The notes beneath the pieces are model-generated. The model worked only from the letters and a program-made list of their open reading frames with translations, was not told the DNA's origin and searched no databases. A DNA stretch of 64,000 bases, taken from positions 46,484,426 to 46,548,425 of the forward strand of contig NW_026262679.1 in the NCBI RefSeq assembly GCF_021869535.1, read 5' to 3'. Below, one piece after another: positions 1 through 11,200 of this stretch. The DNA comes from Mytilus californianus (Eukaryota > Mollusca > Bivalvia > Mytilida > Mytilidae). The translations under genes and the position numbers were made by a program. Position 1 is the first letter of the stretch, and every line of letters begins with the position of its first letter.

Positions 1-1257
1 TGTAACTTGACCTTAAACTTTGGTTTTGGGCATTTAATCAATTGGGATTACAAAATTCACTAATTCTATCCACTGATATATTTAATAAATCACAGCCAAA
101 ACCGAAGTACTGACTACTAGCCATATCATATAGTAATCTGCAAGACTGAATGGTATCTGTATAGTGGTCGCTAATAAATGTATTAAAAGATAAAAAAAAA
201 TACTCAAGGCTATGTTTACTTTTATTTTAATTTTATTTTCATTGTTACACATTTGCATAATCCATTTAGGTAGATGGGGGGTCTAAATTAAAATTCATAG
301 AATTTTTTAATAATTTGTTAAAATGTAGTTTATATCATGCTTTTTTTCAAAATTATAATAAAAAGTATGGGTCACTGGGCTTTTTTTTCACCCTTCAGAT
401 TGTGCAAAATTGTCAGAGTTTGAATTGATTATACATAGAAAACCCAATTTTGTGTGATAAAAAGAACTACACCATAGAATTTTAAGATAAAATATGAGAA
501 GATACCTCTCATTTTACGCTTTCAGATAAGAAAAAGAAAAAAATGGGGTCACCAGACACATTTTCTTGCTACATTATAAAATAAGTAAATTCACAACATT
601 TTCCATTATAAAAGTGACTTTATCCAAGTTATCTCCCCTTATTTCGCAAAGTTAAAAAAAAAATTTATCAAACAAAATTTTTTTTGTAAAATACAGCCGT
701 AAAATATGATACAACACATAATTTTCTATATTAACATTAAAAGTCTTACACTTGAATTACATACTATTCTCGAAATTTGCATATTTCATTTAAGATTTAG
801 ACCGATCGTTATCTGCTATTTCAAAATCCAAGATGGAGGAAGGCACCCCAACAATCTTAATCTTACATATATTAGCCTCTTTCATTATATCTGTCATAAT
901 TCTTATGAAATATACACAGCACTCGTAAATTACTAGATTCAATATTCACTCCCTTTATCGGGGAAAGCAAGTGTTAAGAATTTCATCTCTAACATTAAAT
1001 GTACAAACAATTATTTTTTTCTGTACATTTTCTGATGAACAAATGCTTTTTTATGTATTATTCTATATAATGTAATCCTAATATATTTCCAATTTTGTTT
1101 GATCTTATGACAATTATTCATATTCTTTACAAAGATTGTAACACAAAGTGCTTGGTAGTCAGAGAATTTAGTGTATGTTAATTTCCCTCAAGATACTAAA
1201 ATTGTATGTGTTTGTATTGTTACTATTCCCTTGTTGATTTCTATTATTTATTTGAAG
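1..1257 (+). other. Intron/upstream sequence of the RIG-I-like gene, no exon seen
   Basis: This is AT-rich sequence with many stops in all frames and several homopolymer runs. It ends in a 3' splice site with the AG at 1256-1257, just before the receptor exon. I looked for upstream helicase exons (DExD/H-box motifs) and saw none, so the rest of that gene probably lies before this window. Confidence 0.5.
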
Positions 1258-1892
1258 GTAGGGGAAGGGCTGAAGGTTGTCAGTTTGTCATTATCGCGAG
1301 TAAAAAGAGAAAAACTGCAGAAAAAGAAGAAATAAATGAAATTAGAGAAGGAATAATGAAAGAGGCCATCGAAGAAATCCAATCAGATATCATAGAAAAC
1401 AAAGAGGAGTGTGTTGAAGAACTCGTAGAAATCCAGAGACTGTTGAAAAAGAAACGCGACAAGGAAGCTTTATCCGACAAAAATTGTTCAGAAAACAAGG
1501 AACTTGAACTGAGATGTGAGAAGTGTAACCATTATATTTGCATGTCAACAGATATCAGGAAAATACAAGATGCTCATCACGCTGTGATAAATGATGAAAT
1601 AAGGAAAAACGTAAAGGTCATAAAGAGTCATTCTAAGCGGCGGATTGATCATCTCATAACTGTAAATGCGGGCAAAGTTAAATGTATAAATTGTGGTAGT
1701 GGTCTAGGCCAAATTATAAAGTTTAGTGAAGCTCAATTCCCTGTTTTGAAAATTGAGCATTTTTATGTAACAGATACCACTGGCAAAAACAGCTACTATA
1801 AAAAATGGAAAAGTGTACCATTTAAACCTGCTGAGTTATCTGATGATGACCTTGAATCAAGACTACAGGGTTCTCAGTATGTTGACATTTAG
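1258..1892 (+). CDS. RIG-I-like receptor, last exon (helicase motif VI end plus C-terminal RNA-sensing domain)
   Basis: This is the 3' end of a cytosolic RNA sensor related to RIG-I, MDA5 and LGP2, which detect foreign double-stranded or 5'-triphosphate RNA. The exon opens in phase 1 after an AG at 1256-1257, completing a glycine and reading GRGRAEG, which fits the arginine-rich end of SF2 helicase motif VI. An acidic and basic helical linker of about 75 residues follows (the family's pincer region). The C-terminal domain comes next, with the two zinc-binding pairs CxxC encoded at about 1515-1526 and 1683-1694. It has the family pattern of a hydrophobic strand, FYVTD, and YxKWKSVPF near the end. 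The stop is TAG at 1890-1892. The family assignment comes from domain pattern and cysteine spacing. I cannot tell whether it is closer to RIG-I, MDA5 or LGP2, because the N-terminal CARDs and helicase core are outside the window. No frameshift is seen, so it is likely functional. Confidence 0.85.
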
Positions 1893-2280
1893 GAATTGGT
1901 ACCCTTTATGCTAATCTGATAGATATACATTCTTAAAAATAGAGCTTATAATGTAAATAGTTGTCCTATTTCTTTTTTCAAAAATCGTTAAAAGTTATGA
2001 TAGTCTTACCGTTCGAAAGTTACAAGGAACAAGACTGGATCTTCTAAAAGAATATTGCCCTTAAACTTATTTATTTAAGGCGATTAATATCTGTCGAATT
2101 TTGCTAAATAAGAGCTTTGTGGTAAATTATAAACAATTAAGAATCGATTTTTTTTAATATTGCAAATTGGAAATTGCAATGTTAGCCACAAAATATTGTA
2201 CAAATTAAACTTTATTGCAGACGATGAGAAGAAAATCTTTTAACCTCTAATAAGGATATAACGACAAAAAAAATTATTGT
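1893..2280 (+). other. Probable 3' UTR of the RIG-I-like gene
   Basis: This is non-coding sequence directly after the receptor stop codon. A variant polyadenylation hexamer ATTAAA lies at 2204-2209 and a T-rich stretch follows. No exact AATAAA was seen before the repeat block begins near 2281, so the transcript end is uncertain. Confidence 0.35.
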
Positions 2281-2680
2281 TGTAAGAAAACATAAAAATA
2301 TATTGAAGTACTGCAAAATCAAAACAATATATGACTTTTCACTGAAATCTGTAAAACAGTTAACAAAAGATATGGGATGTAGCATACCTAACAATTGCTT
2401 AATGATTGATAACTTGAGTTATTTATATATTGTTTATTCTTGTTATTACATACATAATTTATTATCGTTTCTGTTGTGTGTGAATTCTCAGAATATATTT
2501 ATATTTCATACAATCATCTTAGTTATATGTCCAGGACTGTTGTGACATAAAGGAAAAGATGAGTTAAATTCAGTTTTAGTTAAGTACATTTAAAATACTT
2601 TAAAACTGTCCTTAAATGGCGGATGAAATTTACAAACTGTATGCGATCACTATGCAAAGTTTGAATAATTTTGTCATAAG
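2281..2680. repeat. Segmental repeat unit A (about 400 bp)
   Basis: This is the first of three diverged copies of one unit (A here; B from 2681; C from 4370). Shared landmarks in order are: a segment like ACTGAAATCTGTAAAACAG, CTAACAATTGCTTAATG, TGTTATTACAT, a GTGTGTGAATT stretch, TATCCAG-type sequence, a GCGGATG/GCGGCTG motif, and CAAAGTTTGAATAAT. It is non-coding and short compared with B and C. Confidence 0.75.
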
Positions 2681-3715
2681 AAAAAAAAATATTGATGTAC
2701 TGCAACGAAAAACATAGACAAATGTTTCATGGAAATCTATATAACAGTTAAAACAGATGGGGAAAAGAGTACCTAGCAATTGCTTAATGGTTGATAACTT
2801 TAGTTATTTAATGATGTTGTAAATTTCTTGTTATTACATTGATAATTTATTGTTTTTTTTCTGCTGTGTGTAAATTTTCATAATATATTTATATTTCATA
2901 CAGTCTTCTTATTTACATATCCAGTAGTGTTGAGAAAAACTACAGACAAGATGAGTGAAATTCAGTTATCAAGATTTGTCAAGTTAAATTCAGTTAAGAT
3001 TAACACATTCAAAATTCAAAATGCTTTAAATTTGGCGGCTGACATCTTCAATATGCATGCTATCAAAACGCAAAGTTTGAATAATGTAAAAAGAAAACTA
3101 TTGTAGTTTGGTGCATTTTTTGTGTTTTTGACGGACGGAATGACAGACGTTATCGAGCGGTTACTTGACGATTTTGTTTCACAACGTAGGTAAACATTAT
3201 CAAAATGAAAGGAAAGGTCTCTGTTACTTTTATCATACATCGAAGTATGAAAATAACCGTGATAATTTATAATATTAATGTCTTGATAATAATGGTCACA
3301 GTGAGTTGAGATTCATAAAGGAGTTGAGGCATTAAGGCCATGTTTTGGCCCGAGACTATAAAGGTTTTGAAAATGACTCAAAAGAAGTATACAGAGATTA
3401 GGAAAATAAGCATATTACTTAATGATATCTCAATGACTATATAATATACCATCTTGTCTCGAAAATGATGACAAGAGCTTTAAAGTTTTCCTTCTTTTTA
3501 ATTTTAATTACATCAAATCCGTTCGAGAAACAAAACAAAGTATTTTCAGAAAAATGCATAATCCGTAGCTACACATTAAGAGGTTTTTTGTTGTGTGTGT
3601 TCATATCAGTAGTTTTTCTTTTCAGAATCTATGTTTTGAATAATAGACAGCAGTAGTTTAAGATGGTCAAAAATCAAAAAAAGGCATTTTCAATATACAT
3701 ATCGATATAAAGTCT
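2681..3715. repeat. Segmental repeat unit B (about 1 kb)
   Basis: The first 400 bp match unit A. The next 600 bp match unit C only: CGGACGGAATGACAG, AAAGGTCTCTGTTA, GGCATTAAGGCC, GCCCGAGACTATAAAG, TACCATCTTGTCTC, CGAGAAACAAAACAAAG, and a 3' boundary at CATATCGATAT near 3705. It is followed directly by a + strand reverse-transcriptase element fragment. Confidence 0.75.
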
Positions 3716-4310
3716 GAGGGACTGTTAAACGGAGCGAGATCCGTGTGTCGACAGGATAAGGGTCCCGTGCTTTGCATGTAACATCCGCCATGCAACTCCA
3801 GACTTAGTCAAAATTTACTTACGGAGTATTTATCTCCCAGTTGATACGATATTTTGAACTTGCATTTCCTTGATAGTGAGTTGCACCTACTCACAAGGAC
3901 GCTATTAAACCCAAGGTTCCAAGTGGTGAATTTGTAGTATTCCCTTTGAACATTTTACGGACGCCATCTGGAGTTGGTTGACCGTTATGGAATATCTGTT
4001 CCTCAAATAACGACTTATACGATCCAATAATCGTAACAACAATCCCTCCTCTTTTCCTCGAATGTGCCATCATCGAATTAGATTTTTTAATGAGTTTCTA
4101 TGTACAGAAAAACACGACGAGTGCCACATTATGTGCATGTTCTGTTTACCTTTCCGAAGCACCTGAGATAACCTGTGGTTCGTTTTGCTGTCTTTAATTT
4201 TCTATGTTGCGTTTTGTATACTTGTGTTGGTCTCCTGTTCGTTTTCCATTTTTTGCCGTGACGTGGTCAGTTTGTCATCGAGTGTAATATCCTTTTAGTA
4301 TCTTCTATCT
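3716..4310 (+). mobile_element. Penelope-like RT element, 3' fragment (decayed)
   Basis: On the + strand, broken frames give YGVFISQLIRYF near 3820-3855 and later ELVDRYGIS near 3973-4000. These match the RT C-terminal part of the element at 4590-5434. The region after 4110 is the reverse complement of that element's 3' untranslated end (sequences around GTGCCACAT, CTTTCCGAAGCACCTGAG and GTATCTT). There are several in-frame stops and it has no coding capacity. Confidence 0.7.
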
Positions 4311-4589
4311 ATATTTCAAATCTAGGAACGGTGTCTTGTACACAAAAAAAAACATTTTAATCTGTACTTTTCATATGATTAAGAACCCATCTACCTCAGA
4401 AAAAAACACAAATGACTTTTCATTGAAATCTGTCAAAAAGTTGATAAAAAAAAAGAGAATGAGGAATACCTAGCAATTGCATATTCATCGATAACTTGAT
4501 TTACTTAACTATGTTGTAAATTTATTGTTATTACATAGATAATTTATTGGGTTTTTTTTTTTTTGGATGTTCGTGAATTGTCAGAATAT

Positions 4590-5434
4590 TAAAAGAGGGA
4601 CGAAAGATACCAGAGGGACAGTCAAACTCATAGATCGAAAACAAACTGACAACGCCATGGCCAAAAATAAAAAGACAAACAGACAAATAATAGTACAGAT
4701 GACACAACATAGAAAACTAAAGACTAAGCAACAGGAACCCCACCAAAAACTTGGGTGATCTCAGGTGCTCCGGAAGGGTAAGCAGATCCTGCTCCACATG
4801 TGGCACTCGTCGTGTTGCTTATGTTATTACAAATCCGGTAAATAGTCTAATTCGGTAGGTCACATTCGTGAAAAAGGAAGGGTATTGTAGTTACGACATA
4901 AGGAACATATCCGATATCATCTGTGAAACGGTTATTCCATAACGGTCAACCAACTCGTGATGGCATCCGTAAAATTTACGAAGGGATGATTTCAACTTCA
5001 CCATTTGGAACTCTTGGTTTAATAGCTTCCTTGTGAGCAGCAATCCTCTATCAAGGAAATCAAGATAGGAAATACAAGCCCGGGAATATCGTATCAATTG
5101 GGAGATATATACTCCGTATGCAGGCGCTGCTGGAATGTTGCTACATAGAAATGGAAGGTTCACAATTGGGAAGCTGAAATCATCTCTTTTGTCGTAAAGC
5201 TTTGTTTTCAACCGACCCTCATTGTCAATTTCTAGATGTAAGTCAAGATATGAGGCAGACTTAACTGTATCTGTAGTATCCTGTACCTCTATTTCGATGG
5301 GATAGATTCGTTCAACATAGTCACCAAATTTTGTATTATTTAGTGAGAGAACATCATCTATATAGCGGAACGTAAAGTTAAAGGATATTGCTAGCTTCTT
5401 ATCTTTCTTCCGAAGAAGTTCCATTCTTCTAAAT
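4590..5434 (-). mobile_element. 5'-truncated Penelope-like retroelement inserted in unit C
   Basis: The - strand insertion consists of the 3' part of a reverse transcriptase (5424 to 4891) and about 300 bp of 3' untranslated sequence ending near 4590. The same 3' end occurs alone at 17405-17700 and 31615-31860, and on the + strand at 4110-4310. The element is cut at its 5' side near 5434, as expected for incomplete target-primed reverse transcription. Penelope-like assignment is an inference from the RYIDD active-site motif and the domain pattern. A LINE clade is the alternative. Confidence 0.7.
4891..5424 (-). pseudogene. Reverse transcriptase C-terminal part (RYIDD motif)
   Basis: An open frame of 177 codons encodes the second half of an RT domain. 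FRYIDDVLSLNN at residues 20-31 is the catalytic motif C with its two aspartates. It continues through SASYLDLHLEID, LYDKRDDFSFPIV, AYGVYISQLIRYSRA and a thumb-like segment ending in HHELVDRYGITVS. Motifs 1 to B of the palm lie upstream and are missing, so the copy cannot be autonomous. The frame itself is undamaged, suggesting a fairly recent insertion. The apparent methionine at 5424 is internal to the full-length protein. Confidence 0.75.
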
Positions 5435-6161
5435 TATATATCCACTAGTGTCGAGACATGATGAGTAAAATTCCATTAGGTTCAGTTCATTCAATACTTA
5501 AAAATAGTCTAAAATCTACAAATATGTATGCGATCAATACACAAAGTTTGAATAATGTTGAAGGAAAACTATTGAAGTTGGGTGCCTTTTTGTGTTTCTG
5601 ACGGACGCTGACATGTCAAGCAGATACTAGACATGCCGTTGTCTGGCGACGCAGGTTAAAATTAACCATTTAAAAGGGAAAGTCTCTGTTATGATACATT
5701 TTAGTTAGAAAATAATCATGAGAAATTTTAATATTCTCATGAAACTAATAAAGGACTTGGGGCATTAAGACCCAGTTTTCGCCCGAGACTATAAAGCTTT
5801 TGAAAATCACTTATGAGAAATATACAGGGATTAGGAAAATAAATATATTATATGAAGATGTCTCAATGACGATATGATATACCATCTTGTCTCAAAACTG
5901 ATAATAAGTAGAGCTTTTTTTGAGAGAACTTCGTTTCTCTTTACATTTGATCAAATTACGCACTTTCGAGAAACAACAAAGTATTTTCAGAAAAAGTGCA
6001 TTATCCGTAACTACAAATAAACATGAAGAGGATTTTTGTTGTGCATGTTCATACCCCTGTTTTTTTTAAATTTTAGAATCTGTTTTATGTAAGAGGCAGC
6101 TGTAATTTACGATGGTCAAAAATCATAAAAAGACATTTTTAATATACATATCGATATCAAC

Positions 6162-6372
6162 GCCATCTGGAGTTGGTTGACCGTTATGGAATATCTGTTT
6201 CACAGATGACGACGGATATGTTCCAATAATCGTAACAACAACCCTTCTCTTTTCCTCGGATATGACATCATCAAATTAGATTCATTACCGAATGTGTATT
6301 TACAGGGGCAACACGACGGGTGCCACATTTTGAGCATGTTTTGCTTACCTTTCAGAAGCACCTTAAATCGAC
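6162..6372 (+). mobile_element. Penelope-like RT element, second + strand 3' fragment
   Basis: This starts at CGCCATCTGGAGTTGG directly after the end of unit C. It contains the same RT C-terminus and start of 3' untranslated region as the fragment at 3955-4150, including GACCGTTATGGAATATCTG and GGTGCCACAT. It lacks the roughly 245 bp that separates unit B from the equivalent point in the first fragment. Confidence 0.65.
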
Positions 6373-6381
6373 CCCGGAACA

Positions 6382-7475
6382 ATGCTAATTAATTCAAAGT
6401 CGCGGAACCATAGCCTAGTGCGCAGTGCCTCGAAATGTGCGACGAACTGAGATGTACAGACAGTAATGTAACTTTATAGAAAATATCGTTGTCTTTTGTA
6501 AGTAGTTCCTATCAAACTAATTTAAGGAGAAAACGTAATATTGAAAATTTGTTATTAATTGAAATTCCCTGGACCATAACCTACGGGGACAGGGCCTCAA
6601 AATAATCGTGAACCTGATAGTACTAATGGTAATGCAACTTTATAGAAAATATCATTGATCTATGACCAGTAGTTCCTATCAAACTGACTTAATCAGAAAA
6701 CTCAACATTGAAAAGTGCTAATTAATGGAAAGTCAATGGTCCATGACGTAAGGGGCAGTGCCTCCCCATAGTCATCCAACTGATATGTATTGATAGTAAT
6801 AAAACTTTCTAGAAAATATCATTGACCTTAGACAACAAGAAGTTCTTATCAAACTAACTGCCACGTCGGTCTGTTTGCGTTACTAATTTTTCTGCTTGGT
6901 ATCGATCTGATGAGTTAAGCCCTTTTCAACTGATTTTTATAGTTTGTTCATATATTGTTCTGGTACACCACCGTCCCAGGTAAGGGGAGGGTTGGGCGCC
7001 AGCGAACAGTTACATGTTTAACCCCGCAACATTCTGTGTGTGCTTGTCACAAGCTAGGAGCCTGTAGTTGAGTGTTTGTTGCTGTTTAAAATATTCGTAT
7101 TTCGTTCATCGTTTGTTGCTGTTTTAAATATTCGTATTTCGTTCATTGTTTTTTAAGTAGAAAACTTAACATTGAAAAATGCTAATTAATTCAGTCACTG
7201 GACCATCGTCAAACTGAGATGCACTGATCGTAATGCAACTTCTTACAAAATATCATTGATCTGTCACAAGTAGTTCCTATCAAACTAACTTAAGTAAAAA
7301 ACTTAATATTGAAAATTGCTAATTATCCCAGTCACTGGACCATGACCTAGGGAAAGGGCCTCAAAATAGTCGTCAAACTGGTATGTACTGATACTAATGC
7401 AACTTCATACAAAATATCATTGATCTATCACAAGTAGTTTCAAACAAACTAACTTAAGCAGAAAACTTAACAATA
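6382..7475. repeat. Tandem array, about five 135-165-bp units, interrupted
   Basis: Units start near 6382, 6542, 6708, 7172 and 7308. Each carries GCTAATTAATT, a CTGGACCAT segment, an ACTGATA/GTAATGCAACTT segment, AAAATATCATTGATCT and TAGTTCCTATCAAACTAAC. The array is split at 6862-7158 by a family A repeat. It ends in a GACGACGACG tract near 7480 followed by GC-richer sequence. A related array lies at 18190-18600. Confidence 0.75.
6862..7158 (-). repeat. Dispersed repeat family A, copy 1 (inserted in tandem array)
   Basis: Reverse-orientation copy of a very common repeat in this window. Landmarks are AGTTAAGCCCTTTTCAACTG, CACCGTCCCAGGTAAGG, AACCCCGCAACATTCT, AGGAGCCTGTAGTT and TTCGTATTTCGTTCA. 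A 46-bp piece around TTGTTGCTGTTT..CGTTCAT is duplicated in tandem at its end. Orientation is called relative to the GATGTGGTATGATTGCC end. Confidence 0.75.
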
Positions 7476-8084
7476 TCCCCGACGACGACGAAGAAAAAGC
7501 AACACCTGTATCTAGCCTCCCGCGACTTTCGTCACAGGGGAGACAAAAATTGAGCAATACAGTGAAGGTCTAGTAACCGCTCGACTTTTAAGAATTAATA
7601 TTTGGTCTGCCACTTGATAATGTTGAGTTTGAGCGAGTAAGCAATTGTTGCGACTGCCATATATTCCCTCCCTGCTTGTCGATAGCTTGAAAATTTACGA
7701 CACTCATTGTACAAGGAATTGTCTCGGCTCCAGTGAAAAGGAATGATCAGTTATGCTCCAGTATACAGGTTACCTCAATCAATTGAATGCAGCGACACAC
7801 GTCTAGAACGAGTTTTGGTCTTGTTAATAAAGGTTTTACTACAATTATTACCTGACAACCGTTGTATTCACATTAAACAGAAGATCTTTTGCTACAGTGT
7901 TTGAAATGGACCTTACTACGAAACTTAACATGATTGATAAATGATTAAAACACAATATTATATATAAGAAGTTGTTTTTATCGCTGGCATCATAAGCATA
8001 CTGAATTGACAAAACAAAAATAAATATAAATGCCATTGTCTTATTCAAATAAATGTCTTACCTATAATTACATCTTTTTACAAG
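7476..8084. other. Non-coding stretch before the 8.1-kb exon
   Basis: It begins with a short GAC microsatellite and a GC-richer patch to about 7545, the usual tail of the tandem repeat family. The rest shows no exon I can defend. It ends in a pyrimidine-rich 3' splice site, CATCTTTTTACAAG, with the AG at 8083-8084. Confidence 0.4.
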
Positions 8085-8266
8085 ACATCTTGGAGCAAAG
8101 ATGTCTTTTGGGGTTAGGAATTAACCCTATTTTGCCAGCAAAAGCAAGAAAATTGAACCACCAAGAGACAATATGTCACACCCAATTCAAATACATACAA
8201 GATTTAAGTGATTTGGTGATCACTAATACCCAAACCTTGCAGAAACTCCTGCAAGTCGAAGTTTAA
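8085..8266 (+). CDS. Probable terminal exon of an unrecognised gene
   Basis: After a good 3' splice site (AG at 8083-8084), a phase-1 frame encodes about 60 residues. It starts ILEQRCLLGLGINPILPAKA and ends in LVITNTQTLQKLLQVEV before TAA at 8264-8266. Amino acid composition is balanced and unlike the surrounding AT-rich shadow frames. The end looks helical and amphipathic, possibly coiled coil. I do not recognise the family. No upstream exon was found between 7476 and 8084. The gene would run convergently towards LMAN2. The alternative is a chance open frame; the evidence is the acceptor, composition and stop only. Confidence 0.4.
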
Positions 8267-11200
8267 ATTTGATGGTTATGCCCCTTACTGACGTTAGTTG
8301 TGTTTTCTTCAGTTTCCCAATGATATTGATTATACAGCCTGCCCAAATCTTTTGAAACATGAACATAGTATAAATGTTTGTCATTTGTGTGTCTTAAACA
8401 CTTACCACTGGATTTAACTTTAAGTGACAACAAAGGCATAAATAGAGCATGGTCATCCTGTCCCTGAACCTTTATGCAAATTTAAACATTTCACTGTTAT
8501 TTTTTAGACCAACCCTTATATAAATATTAACTAACCATTGGTAAATCATCTTTAAATTTAACATGAGCCTTGTTCTGTCTTTGGTATAGACCTGTTGTAT
8601 ATAAATGGTATTTTGGTGAAAGTGATTGGTTGTTCTGTACACTAGCATGTTTTCAACTCAGGAATGAAAGCTATAATTAAGCTCTTCTGGTTTTTCCCTT
8701 AAAAGGGATTAAAGATTCTATCTACAACTTGACTGATAATGGAAACTTGTTTGAAAAATCTCAATGAAGCATCAATAGATGTGCAACAAAGTAGTTATAC
8801 CCATACTGTACAAATAACAGTGAATGAGTACAATGGCTTGTAAGAATTCAAAATCAGAATTATACTTATACAAATCATTTAATAACTGATTAAACTGCAT
8901 GGAATTCATTATATCACTTTATAAATCAATCATATATATAACTTTCAAAACAATATTACCCAAACCCTTAAACATATACCATTGTCTATAAATTTAAGTA
9001 ATACTACAAAAACACATCAATGTATTTCCTACATTAACATTAACATATCTATAAAGCAGCAACACATATTCCACTTATATTCTCTTTATCACTCATCCTT
9101 GCATTTAAATTTCTCATGCATTGGTGGCTATACAAAATCTGGCTTTAGACTTCACATGTCCATTCATAACACTTCCAACATTGTTTTATTCAAAAAGCTG
9201 CAAAGTTAACACTCAAGAAATTGCATACCATCACATCCTTTCCATCCACATGTAAAATCAAAAGCTGTGATATGATTGGACAGTTTTACTGACAGCCCTT
9301 TACTCCAGTTATAACCTTTCCAAAATGAGGTTTTTTTTTTCAAACTTCTTGTTGGTCAAATCATTTTGAATACAAAACAAGAACAAAGGTTCCTAGGAGC
9401 CTGCATTATTCACTTGGTATATCTGTGTTAGATTTATAATGTTCTGTAAGAATCTAAAAGAGAACAAAGTATTTTGGCTGCTGTAGGGCCTAAAAATGCT
9501 GAAAAATAATTATGAAACTCCATTTCAAAAAGTCTCAGCAAGGGCTTCCTGCTAAACCTAAACTGTTACATCTAGGGATACTCACAATAAAAGATCCAAA
9601 TATGACATATCCAGGACTATTTAAGTTCACATATTATTTGCCCACCCTAATAAGTTAGCTTGTTGTATGATGTCAATGAATAGAGATACGAGTTAACTGC
9701 AATAAAACAATTTCACCAAAATACATCACATGGTCTTCAAAATTGAACAAGCAATACAAATTTGAGAATATGTTGCGCATCTGTCTATCTGATATTGGTT
9801 CATCTATAAGCCTTAATACTATTTTATATCATAATGTTAATGATACTATCATATAAAGTGTTAGTAATAAAATTAATCAAATTAAAATTGATTAAAATAT
9901 GTCCTTCAAATTTCCATATGTAAATATGTGTGCGTGTTTGTGTGTATATATGTGTACAGTCATTCAAATAGCAAACAAATCATACACATGTAAGCTGATA
10001 AATGAAAAAAACTTAAATCATCTTCAATAAAATGAGCAGCTATCAATGATACAAAATAAACAATTATACACTCAGGAAATGAATACTTCTCATATCATTA
10101 TTCATGTCTGACTGATGAGAGGTATATGGTATTCACAATGCAAAATATTTTAAAGATACTGTTAAAAGTAAACTGTACTAGTCAAGTTCCTTAATAATAC
10201 AATAATTAAAACAATGAGAACTATTCAATATGGCAAATTATACAAGTGTTTTGTATATATCAATTTTGCACTCAAAGACTTTTATACTGAGATTGACCTC
10301 AATTTTGCACCATTTGTCCTAATGATGTATGCAAAGAATAACTTTTGATCTCAGTTGAGGCAAATAAATATATGGCAAAAAAGTTAATTCCATTCAATGG
10401 CAGAACAAGCTTAATATTTGTCCATTTGTCCGGTTCTAGTATAGTGCTGATATTTCTACACGTTTGTGAAGACCGTTACAACAAATCTATAATACAGCTG
10501 TTACACAGTATCAAAATTTAAAACATGTGTAATGAGCTGTGTAAGGCTCATAATCAATTACAATCTTAATTTAACTCTGGTAGACTTCTTTTTTAAAAGA
10601 AGTTTGGTTCAAATTTATTTGCTAGGTAAAATTGTCTTTTGGATGGCAATTCACTTTTGTATGAATTTGGAAATAGTAGATTTGGAGCAATGACAGAAAT
10701 GCAAATTACATTTTAATTTTAATAAAATTAGATGAATAGCCATACACTAAAGAAAATTTATAACTTGCATTTTAAAACAGTACATAATACAAAATTAAGC
10801 TTCTTCACAACAAAACTTAGTATTACTATTAATAAAACAACATGTGCTGTATATGTCAATATGGCAGCAACCCAGCAATACAAATAACCTAACAACAAAT
10901 GATTGAAGGCAAGGGAATCAAAAACCCCAAGATTAAAATCATTTAAACCAACCAATAAATATAAAACCACAATGAACAAAATAAGGTTACAGTAACAACA
11001 AGGTTTTAAGTTAATGGTTGTCCCATCACCTTAGGATGGATTCCCTATATAACTTAGGCAACGGTTTTATAATTTGATGATTTACAGATCAACTGACCTA
11101 ATTTTTACAATTTTCAGAAAAGAATTTTTTTTTGAATTTCATGCTTTTTTTTTTCTTGCCTACACTACCTAATTCAATATACCTGAAAAATAAATAAATA

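Larger units (their letters stand above)
4370..6165. repeat. Segmental repeat unit C, split by an RT element
   Basis: Two flanks of one unit lie at 4370-4589 and 5435-6165, with an element of about 845 bp between them. The left flank carries TTTTCATTGAAATCTGTC and ACCTAGCAATTGC. The right flank resumes at the ATATCCACTAGTG position of the unit and runs through the same landmarks as unit B to CATATCGATAT near 6160. A + strand RT fragment follows, as it does after unit B. Confidence 0.75.

Noticed and set aside
1280..1498. - strand frame opposite the RIG-I-like exon
   Set aside because: It is an antisense shadow of the lysine/glutamate-rich linker.
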